Origin: Ilyonectria destructans
Taxonomy: Eukaryota; Ascomycota; Sordariomycetes; Hypocreales; Nectriaceae
Assembly (NCBI GenBank): GCA_020740775.1
Contig: JAHEWK010000005.1
Span: forward strand, 806,001-870,000
Direction of reading: 5' to 3'
DNA: 64,000 nt
Position numbers and translations under genes: made by a program
Notes under the pieces: generated by a model
Databases searched by the model: none
What the model was told of the DNA's origin: nothing
Seen by the model: only the letters and a program-made list of their open reading frames with translations
Shown here: positions 55,766 through 64,000 of the stretch, in pieces
How the letters are laid out: each line of letters opens with the position of its first letter
Numbering within the stretch: the stretch's first letter is position 1

Positions 55766-57685
55766 TCGGGAGGGAAATATCGTACCACCTTTTAGACAAT
55801 ACATCGAGTGATTTACCCTCGTATTCTTATTGCATAGATCGTCGACGTTCCCAGAGTGCAAGACTTTTTAAGCATGTATACCTACTGTGTCCCTACTCTA
55901 TTGCTCTGATATCAGAGAGCCTTGCTGGATCATATCGAACTGGATGAAGAAACTCAAGTACAAACAAGTACAGGATTAGCGCCCAAGCCTGTTCACTCGA
56001 CTACTTAAACATTTTGCTAGCCGTTTTCCGAATTTTCGCCGAGACCGGATACCTTAAAGCTCATCTCACTCCGACAATATCTACTGATTAATTTAATTAT
56101 CAAGATATCCACCGACCCTACATCTCGCCTCAGGTGACGATATGGACGTCGGGCCGGCGGAGGAGAAAATCAGGGCGGAAAGACGTATGTGCTGCGTTTG
56201 GGGGGTGTATTAGTGTGCAAACGTCCACAGCCGTTGCGAATGGACAGGGATGGACCGAGTGTGCCGCCGAACATGTCATGCTCGATGCATCGTTGTATAG
56301 CTGGAGGACCCATGGCTAAAGATAGAGGTGCCGTGGACCCGGCGACCCCAGCCGTTGTGCCGCAGTATGAAAACAGTGAAGGGTCAAACATTAAGGGGAC
56401 TGCACATTAACTTTAAATAGGGTGGATGCAATAGGTTCCGTTGAGATGGGATGCTAAATAATAAGCGCTATTCATTTCCGAATCCAGAAAAGCTAAGGGA
56501 GATAGCTGATTCAATCAATCTCAAGCTAACAATAAATATCCTAAGTGACATATTTGGAATATGGGTGCCGCCTCGATTTTTATGGAATCTTGCCGGGGAG
56601 TCTCTAACGCAGCGCGCTCCTTGGGCCGCCATTGGTAACATGATCTGCTCCGACTACGGAGCGAACACAGCTAATCGTCGGATCATTTGCCACCGGCTTT
56701 CGTCGATGCCAAGCATGGTGGCTCCACCATTGTAATTCAGGGAATTATTCGTTTAAGCCCATGCTTTTGGGCATCCGTACCTTCCCGAGAAGTGAAATAT
56801 CCACAGTCTCATTTCCACCCCCTGAAACCATACAATCGCATCTCACATACGCCAGTCGCTTGAATAACGATCCACTTCTACGCACTGATAAGGCGAGTGA
56901 GAGGTCTCTGACGGTGAAGGAGAGAACATGATCGACATGATGATTCTCCCGGCATAACATAGCGCTGCTCTGTACGAGTCAGTTAACATATTGCGGTTCT
57001 GTGTTTTGGGGGGTGGTAGATGATTTAATGATGAAACAAAATGAGTAGCCGGAGAAACACTGAGGCTGGCACTTTGTTGGTGATACTCTATGCTTTTGGA
57101 TGTTGCGCTACCCCGATTGTTAAATCGCCCCTCTGCTTTGTCTGAAGAATCGGTATTTTCTTCCCCATTGAATCCTTCCTTTACTATCCGAGACCTAGAT
57201 AAGCATTGAGCAATTCCTCTTGCACGGACTACACCGAGGGACTATCTGTGTTACATTTGGTGACATTAATGTGCAAGTATGAATAAGCAACTGAAGGATT
57301 GAATTAATCCTGCTAAAACCCCTAAGGCCTCGGACCGAGCTGAAATTATGAACCGCTACGTGCCGCATTTACTAGGGCAAATTGGGTAGGGAGCCGATGG
57401 GCATGCGGCTCAGCTATCAGGAACGCAGCCACTAACCGAAGTATGTGGCCCGAACACACATGCCGCATCCTCTCGCAATTTGTGCTCTAAATCTCTAACG
57501 CCTTGATTGGGAACGAAACGAGTTGGGACCTTCGGGACTGGTGACAGAAAATGGTTGGCTAGGTTCTCTTGCCCTCGTGTCTGTGCATATAATAGCCTTT
57601 AGTAGATCGTAATTTGCTACGACCTTCAGACCTTTGTTGGTGTGTTGGTGTTTTCCTGTTCTTCCTTACCCCCTCGAAAGCTGAA
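55766..57685. other. 1.9-kb gene-poor stretch
   Basis: No supported gene. Open frames at 56134-56410 and 56451-56735 have no recognisable features. Confidence 0.5.
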
Positions 57686-58041
57686 ATGTTTCCCCACAAG
57701 TTGATTGTTGCCTTTGTAGACCTTGTATCGTTGGGCTCTGAGGCCAGCCCATGCAGGCCCGATCCCACTAGCGACGTTGCTGCGACCACAGCATCCGCTC
57801 CGAACTAACGTCGATCACTCCTACTCGCTGTGACTTCAAAATCGACGGCGGAGATTACGATGGGCAGTATCTCTACGGTGTCCGCGGTGTTACCGCAAGG
57901 ATCGTGCTTGATAGTGAGAAGGTCAACGCGGAGATCTTCACACTTGAAGAGGGAACGTCATATCCGAAACTTGGCAACGACTACACCCAAGTCGTCTCAA
58001 ACTGGAATGGCCCCGCCAAACTATACGTGCCGCCTCTCTGA
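57686..58041 (+). pseudogene. decayed secreted-protein gene with a frameshift
   Basis: ATG 57686 opens a signal-peptide-like MFPHKLIVAFVDLVSLGSEAS, followed by a Thr/Ala-rich stretch that stops at TAA (57806). From about 57809 another frame continues for about 77 codons without an ATG: CDFKIDGGDYDGQYLYGVRG, LDSEKVNAEIFTLEEG, DYTQVVSNWNGPAKLYVPP, ending at TGA 58041. The composition looks like real coding sequence. The family was not recognised. It may be a frameshift relic or a gene with an unusual intron. Confidence 0.45.
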
Positions 58042-59507
58042 AACTTGGTTTATCTTTCATGCAGCTTCGAAAACCGGCGTCTTCAGTGCACGAGGTCATC
58101 GGGTTTCTCAGTGGCCATGGATTTCCAGTGAGCTACTATTTGGGCCTGATGGGGTTGAATTCATTCGCAGAAGATATCGGGACAAATGAAGGTGGCAAGT
58201 AACACACGTCAAGCAAGCACGAAGAAGCTGTTGAATCTTGAAGCTGCTCCCACGCTAGACCAATTACTTGCATCTCTCGAGCTAACGGCTAACATTACTG
58301 TACGTCCTAAGCTTAACCGAACAAAAAAGCCCGATTTAAACAGTCGTATCGAGCTAACACATAGCTTCTGGAAGAAACCCAAGTGCCTCTAATTCTGCGA
58401 CGTGGATGTCACTGCGACGGGGTGCAATAGTGATTCGGAAAAGTTATACTGAGCTATTCTTGTAGAGGGAAGTGTAAGTGGGCTTTGTGCCTGGACGTTC
58501 CCCTACATGCATACCGATTTCTTTTCGTAAAATACCGGCACAGGAGCCGGCCAGGGGGGATTCGCCGCAAACATGGGCCGGTAGACATGGGTCATGCTCC
58601 ACTGAACTCGTTTGAACGGCCCAACTCAATTTTTGAGCAATGCGTCGTAGATATGGGCATACTGTCAATTTAATGGACTTTTCATTTATTCGAAGGACGG
58701 GACGACCTTCCGGAACCTAAAGCAGTGGCAAGGTGAGATTACACGTTCAGGCGACATTTTCCTCCCAATGGAACTTATCTTCCGAGCAAGGCACAGCCGT
58801 GTGGCAAAGCCCTTGGCATCATTTGAGGCTCGGTCTTATCTTTGCATCCCTGTCGTCAAGGCCTGACGTCCAGGGGCGTTCGCCGTTCACCGAGGACTTG
58901 GGATTGGGACCGCGGACCGGAAACTCGCCCGCGCCGTGGCTCGATCACGCTAGCGCAGCCTGATGCAACATGATTTTCTCGCTGTAAGGTGACGCATCGT
59001 TCCTCGCTACCGGGTCTGAAAGGGGTGGGGGTCTTCGATCAGGGATCTTACAGTGCCAGTCCAGGGGGTCCCTGTTCGTTTTGCTCCGGTCGGAGCCTCA
59101 ACAGAACGTCAATCGAAGCACGTCCGGCCTACAAGCTGAGGGACACGTCGAATTTTTCTACTTTGTGGCTCGTTATTGGGCATGGTTCCGTTTGGGCTCT
59201 TATTTCGCCAAGGTATCGCCGTGGCCGTGTCCTGGGTTACGTATCGCACATCACGAGATTCTTAGCATATCATGATTTGCGGTAGCGATACGACAATTAC
59301 TTCGGCCAGTTTTATGGATCGGGTGATTGCGTGGAAGCTTCCATAGATAAGTATGAGTCCTCCTTTTTAGTCTATAAGTAAGGCCGCTTTGCCACTCAAT
59401 TGCAGTTTATTAGTACTTAACCATGCGCGCATCGATTATCAAGCTCCCCTTTCTCATCTCCTCAGCACACTGCTTTCAATACAGCGAATACCCACCTTGA
59501 AATTAAC
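58042..59507. other. intergenic before the Mae1-like gene
   Basis: Short open frames only. A ctataagta TATA-like site at about 59370 lies some 135 bp before the ATG at 59508. Confidence 0.45.
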
Positions 59508-60833
59508 ATGGATCGAAGAGATCTAGACGCCCTGTGGGTCGACTCCAATGTGTCGACCCGACGCAATTCAATTGAGTCGCTTCCCGCGATGAACATTTCG
59601 CCACCAGACGACAATTGCTCCCACGACAGTCGAGGCCACCCCCTGGATATCATGTCTCCAATTGTCGAAAAGCCCACAAATAAGTTGGACGTGGAGAAAA
59701 ATATCGACTGCACCGATCCGGTTCCCCAAAAGGTGTCTCTCCGACAACGGATACATCACTTCACCTGGGCCTGGTTCACACTCCCAATGAGCTGTGGAGG
59801 CCTCTCATTGGTCATTTACGTGCAGCCATACCAGTTCACAGGGCTTAGAGTGATCGGAACGATCTTCTACTCATTGACCCTGTTGCTGTTTTCTATTGTT
59901 TGCCTTGCGATGTTGTGCCGCTTCTTGTTCAATCACGATGACTTGACCAAGTCGGTACTGCATCCGCGCGAGGGCTTCTTTTTCCCCACGTTTTTCCTGG
60001 CCGTGGCTACGCTCATGACAAGTACTGAGCGGTATGCCATGCCCGAGAATAACACGACATATATTTGGGCTACTCAGGCAATGTTTTGGGTGTACCTAGT
60101 CGTCACCCTTGTGCTTGCTGTCGGGCAGTACACGTACCTTTTTGCTGCCCACAGCTTTAATCTGCAGACAATGATGCCGAGTTGGATTTTGCCCATCTTC
60201 CCGATCATGCTGACTGGCACCATCGCCTCGGTCATCTTGGAACAACAGAGCTATATCAACCCCCTCCCCATCATTGTCGCTGGTGTTACCTGCCAGGGAC
60301 TCGGCTTCTCAGTCGCCGTGATGATGTATGCTCACATGGTTGGGCGGTTAATGCAATCCGGCCTTCCAAATCGAGAACATCGCCCTGGTCTTTTCATGTG
60401 TGTTGGCCCACCGGCCTTTACTGCGCTTGCCCTGATCGGCATGGCGGATCGGTTGCCACAAGATCTTGTGAGCTCTGCCCAGTTCACGATCGATCCCAAC
60501 ACGATCCGCGCTGTGGCTCTTCTCAGTGCTATATTCCTGTGGGCCTTGAGTCTGTGGTGGTTCCTAATCGCCGTTGTCGCAATCGCCATGTCCCCGCCAG
60601 AGTACTTCCACCTCGGCTGGTGGCCGATGGTATTCCCCAATGTCGGATTCACATTGGCGACTATTGCGATTGGCAATCAACTACAATGCAAGGGGATCCT
60701 CTGGTTTGCAACTGCGATGACGTTGCTTATTTTCATTACATTTTGTGTTGTGTTTTATTTTAATATTCGGGCTGTGTTAGTGGGCGACATCATGTATCCA
60801 GGAAAGGACGAAGACACGGAGGACCATCATTGA
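59508..60833 (+). CDS. TDT-family transporter (Mae1/Ssu1-like)
   Basis: A 441-residue intronless protein. A polar N-tail of about 75 residues, ending QRIHHFTWAWFTLPMSCGGLS, leads into ten hydrophobic segments. HHFTWAWFTLPMS.G is the tellurite-resistance/dicarboxylate transporter signature; HPREGFFFPTFFLAVATL is a second. This sequence is closer to malate permeases (AVMMYAHMVGRLMQSGLP, CVGPPAFTALALIGM) than to sulfite pumps, but the two are not reliably separated by eye. The protein would move C4-dicarboxylates or sulfite across the plasma membrane. Confidence 0.88.
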   Translation: MDRRDLDALWVDSNVSTRRNSIESLPAMNISPPDDNCSHDSRGHPLDIMSPIVEKPTNKLDVEKNIDCTDPVPQKVSLRQRIHHFTWAWFTLPMSCGGLSLVIYVQPYQFTGLRVIGTIFYSLTLLLFSIVCLAMLCRFLFNHDDLTKSVLHPREGFFFPTFFLAVATLMTSTERYAMPENNTTYIWATQAMFWVYLVVTLVLAVGQYTYLFAAHSFNLQTMMPSWILPIFPIMLTGTIASVILEQQSYINPLPIIVAGVTCQGLGFSVAVMMYAHMVGRLMQSGLPNREHRPGLFMCVGPPAFTALALIGMADRLPQDLVSSAQFTIDPNTIRAVALLSAIFLWALSLWWFLIAVVAIAMSPPEYFHLGWWPMVFPNVGFTLATIAIGNQLQCKGILWFATAMTLLIFITFCVVFYFNIRAVLVGDIMYPGKDEDTEDHH

Positions 60834-61836
60834 GGCGTTGTACTTGGATCTTAGAGTGTTATAAATATTTATTGTAGGACTAGAGGATAGAGGATATTGG
60901 GTTAGGTATAGACAAAACATGTACAGTAGTGATACCAACTTGGGCTGGGATGGATATGATTGTTGCCTTCTTTACATATTCGATGCTGCATGCTCTAATA
61001 ATAATTACTCGGTTCAATGCCGTCCTTATCACATGGTGCCACTCTAATCACGCACTGGTCATGCTAATACTAAGTAGGTGCAGCCGGTAGCCAAAAAATA
61101 AATTGGTGGTGGCAAGACAGCCGGAGCTGGGAACTGGAGTGGCCTGCTGAGTGGGTCGAAAAAATGAACCAATTCGGAATATCCGGAGCACAGAGAAAGT
61201 ACGGAAAATAATTTTTCGGTATTCGTCCCCGCCTTCAGGTTCTGGTGCAATAAATCCCAAGTCGAGGCTTTGATTGCTGGTAAGAACGCAAGAAAAAGAC
61301 CTGACGAGGTTTTGTTTTTACGATGGACTTGTCGACAAGGATGAGACGTAGAGCATCTTAGATGAAATTGATAAGAATGTAGCCTGCCTGTTGCTAGGAA
61401 ATTGTCAATACAATATACTAGTCAACCACTTAAAGACTTGTCTGAGGAACTAATTGCATGGCCTCAATCATGGTTTGGCTGAGAGGAATGTGAGTCGAGC
61501 CAGACACCTGATCTTGGACGTGCTGCGGATGGAGTCTGCCTCAACCACCCTAAGCTGAGAAACACTGGAAATAAGCCTGCGGTTTAGATATCGGCATTCT
61601 TGGGACTTTGGGCTACTAAAGCTTTCTGATAACTTCTTCATTGCCACAGACACCTACTCTAAGTTAAACAACGCTCATTCGATGCCAGCTACGGGAAAGC
61701 AAGTAGAAACTGGCTCTGAATAAGTATACTTTGTGCTCTCTCGCACTTGTTGGCAAATGTCGGCGCGGTCAGCGCGAATCTGTTGGCGTGTACTTAAAGG
61801 CACGCATTTGTTCACAGGATTGCACAAGGGTGCGAA
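60834..61836. other. convergent intergenic region
   Basis: No gene supported. The open frames at 61048-61260 and 61468-61653 have no features. Confidence 0.5.
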
Positions 61837-62712
61837 TCATTCATAACGAGAATTTTCTATGTAAAGACGTCTATCCAGAATAAAAAATGAATGATAGGTG
61901 CAAAGAAGGAATTCACTCAAATAAGAGGCCCTTAATGTAAGTACTTTTTCCGTTCTCTCTATTAACTGCTCGTACAAGTCTCCCTGTTCTGACTGCTTAC
62001 GCTTATGCTTCCAAATCTTAAAACCAATATTAAAGATTAACCCAAGAACCGAACAACCAGCGGAAACCGCGATTCCAATAATACTGGCCGTCGAAAGTCG
62101 GCTTGATCCGGAACTGTGTGAAGAATCTGACCCTGTCGAATTGATTAGTTAGCGGAAATTGACATCCCTCTCTGTAGCGTAAATTCTCAAGGATATGCTA
62201 CCCTGTGTGTCTGTCGACGACGACAATGTTTGCGACGTTGTTTCGTCGGGCAAGTAGTGTGTCGGCTCTTCCACGTCTTCAGTCCTATCAGTACAGCTTC
62301 GTAGGTCGAAAACGAAGTCTGTGTTTGAAACATAATGGCAGTCTTGACTCGCTGGGCACCATGATACAGTCGTCCCAAATTCACAGCAAACAGCATCAGA
62401 TGGAATGCAAGCTGCGACGTCTTCGTCGCTTCCATAGCAGCAGGTATGGCTGTCACCACAGGTCGTCGTCAAGATGCCACGGCTTATTCCTATACCCAGG
62501 ATGAATTAGCAAAACGAGCCGTATTGGCCACTGGACTTGAATGTGGTGTTAGACCATGCTGTACCTCTAAGATAGCCAGTGCACACATCATTTCGTTTTA
62601 GAAGTGTTTGGATCCTTATTTCGATCTCCTGTCGATGCTCTACTACAAAGCGCAAGGTGTCGACCAGGCCAGGCCACAATAGCCCCAGAATGAGCAAACG
62701 AGCCGATTTCAT
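61837..62712 (-). CDS. cysteine-rich single-pass membrane protein
   Basis: Proposed exons 62712-62532, 62489-62202, 62132-61837; 254 residues. A signal peptide (MKSARLLILGLLWPGLVDT) is followed by an extracellular part with a Cys-rich module (TTCGDSHTCCYGSDEDVAACIP, CCEFGTTVSWCPASQDC), then a Ser/Thr stretch, one transmembrane helix (TASIIGIAVSAGCSVLGLIF) and a basic cytoplasmic tail (KIWKHKRKQ). This plan is common in fungal surface proteins of unknown role. Intron 1 is only 42 nt with a weak gtggcc donor but removes an in-frame TAA; intron 2 is well supported (gtagc, ctaac, acag). The C-terminus may end earlier if a gtactt at about 61939 is a donor. Confidence 0.55.
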
Positions 62713-64000
62713 AGCGATACCCACGTTATAGAGTGCGAGAAGTAATAAAAATGTGAAAACAAGCCGAAGTGGGAGAAGGCAGCATTATTAGCTTCCCAAA
62801 AGGAAAGTGGCTTAAGATCTGTGTGGTTCTTCTTGGCTGACTAGACTGACTTTAGAGACACGATGGAATTTTTTGCACCACTAGCTTTTTTGAAAGAGAC
62901 CACACCCGATAATAACTTGGCACCCGTTTGGTGATAATGACTTAATTAAACAATGGGCTTCATATACTACAACGATGCATTTTCTCCACGTCTAAATGCT
63001 CCTTTTGATGGAACTTACTAGCTGCCTCTACCGTAGAGACTCATCAAATTGGCCCGCAATCTTTCCCGCAAAATGCCCCATAATTAACTATATGAGGAAG
63101 TGATCTACCGGCATATAGAAGTGGGCTCTAAAACCGTTGATCATTGGCAGACCTGTTAAACCTCGATAGAGTAAGTTGTGGGCACTGGTGTGAAAGATTG
63201 CGGGCCAATTTGTTGAGTCTTTACGGTATTACCCGCGCCGCTGATGAGCGCTCGTTGCGGATTTCGAGAAGTAGACGGAGTTTGCCGAGCCCAGACATGG
63301 TGATGGTTGCATTACTAATTTGTGTTGCAAGACGCAGTCTGCCTAACGGCAAGCCTCTTCACTGACTTTAGTTAGGCTGAATGAGAGACATTCTTAATAA
63401 TGCAGGTTCCGTATTTCCTAGAACTTGTCTCCTTTGCGAGCTGGAAGACTTCAGTCGGAGCACCACCGTTTTGATTGGATATATATTCCGAATGGGAGAT
63501 GTTGATTGGCCTTGCGAGCTGTGGATCACAGCTCCACCGACGTCCACGGAAGTTCTCTCACGAGGCGTATGTAGGACCTCAGCTTTGCCAAGCCACATAT
63601 ATCTAGCGTGCAGCTACAGCGTGTGGCATTGCCCGGTAATTAGGCTTAAGCTTGTTGGCAATGTCGCCGACAAAAAACGGCAGAAGCAAGTGCAGAGCCT
63701 CAGCGAATGAAACGGAAAGTTTAAACGAGGGCTGAGAACGCCACTTTGAACTCTGAGGGGAAGATCTGCATGGCTTGGTCCAGACCGCGGATGTCTGGGC
63801 TCGGTCAGTGCAAGCATGAGGTGGAAATGGATTGTGTAAGCAGGTATCTGTACAAGGACTGCGGCCGGTGAGTTCAAAATGTCATGCCCTGTTGTTCATC
63901 CCCTCCGGTGTGCTTGTGGCGCCGCCTTACTGCAGTTTATCCTTGATGGATTTGCGGCCAGAGAAGAGATAACAAGGAGAAACTTGAGACGATTTCGCGT
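62713..64000. other. gene-poor end of window
   Basis: Apart from the inverted-repeat element at 63029-63228 nothing is supported; short open frames on both strands overlap each other. Confidence 0.5.
63029..63228. mobile_element. MITE-like element with 37-bp inverted termini
   Basis: The segments 63029-63065 and 63192-63228 are inverted copies matching at 35 of 37 positions. They start TACCGTA(g/a)AGACTCA and are separated by 126 non-coding bp. If TA is the target duplication, the element is 63031-63226 with 35-bp termini, the pattern of Tc1/mariner-derived MITEs. No transposase is present. Confidence 0.7.

Noticed and set aside
1..64000. CRISPR arrays, bacterial operons or a complete secondary-metabolite cluster
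   Set aside because: The gene structure is eukaryotic, no regularly spaced repeats exist, and no polyketide synthase, peptide synthetase or terpene cyclase is present.

Overview
The window is genomic DNA of a filamentous ascomycete (Pezizomycotina). Genes are split by short introns (42-98 nt, GT-AG or GC-AG, often with ctaac/ctgac branch points), lie monocistronically on both strands, and include families typical of these fungi: Zn2Cys6 regulators, Dal5-like and DHA MFS carriers, WSC proteins, F-box proteins and TPR-CHAT proteins. The genus cannot be decided from the sequence alone. Exon models below were built by hand from reading frame, splice consensus and family conservation; each complete model sums to a multiple of three.

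Layout. 0.9-1.7 kb: decayed M20 amidohydrolase. 2.1-4.4 kb: iron-sulfur L-serine dehydratase. 5.2-10 kb: sulfur-related group (arylsulfotransferase and sulfatase transcribed divergently, then a secreted WSC protein). 10.3-17.9 kb: a DHA2-type MFS gene cut in two by a 5,615-bp Ty3/Gypsy chromovirus with identical 216-bp LTRs and a 5-bp target duplication. 18.7-26.6 kb: Dal5-type permease, amino-acid permease, D-2-hydroxyacid dehydrogenase, short-chain dehydrogenase. 26.6-29.1 kb: gene-poor. 29.1 kb: PLAC8 protein. 31.7-34.9 kb: 1,063-residue TPR-CHAT protease-like protein. 36.4-42.5 kb: two unrelated F-box proteins flanking a copia-like LTR and an alpha/beta-hydrolase with a nonsense codon. 42.8-55.8 kb: RidA protein, DHA1 drug transporter, Zn2Cys6 regulator, MATE exporter, secreted ureohydrolase and GABA/choline-type permease. 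55.8-64 kb: sparse, with a decayed secreted-protein gene, a Mae1-type transporter, a Cys-rich single-pass membrane protein and a MITE-like element.

Function. The sulfatase and arylsulfotransferase share one promoter region and could act together on extracellular sulfate esters. The ureohydrolase, permease, MATE exporter and Zn2Cys6 regulator form a plausible guanidino-compound utilisation or efflux neighbourhood; this is inference from order only. The most informative structure is the retrotransposon. It has perfect LTRs, a 12-nt primer-binding site complementary to its own LTR (Tf1/sushi-type self-priming), gag and pol in one frame separated by a single UAG, and a polypurine tract made of the last codons of pol. 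Several genes are broken (M20, MFS, alpha/beta-hydrolase, secreted relics), so this is a region undergoing active decay and transposition.
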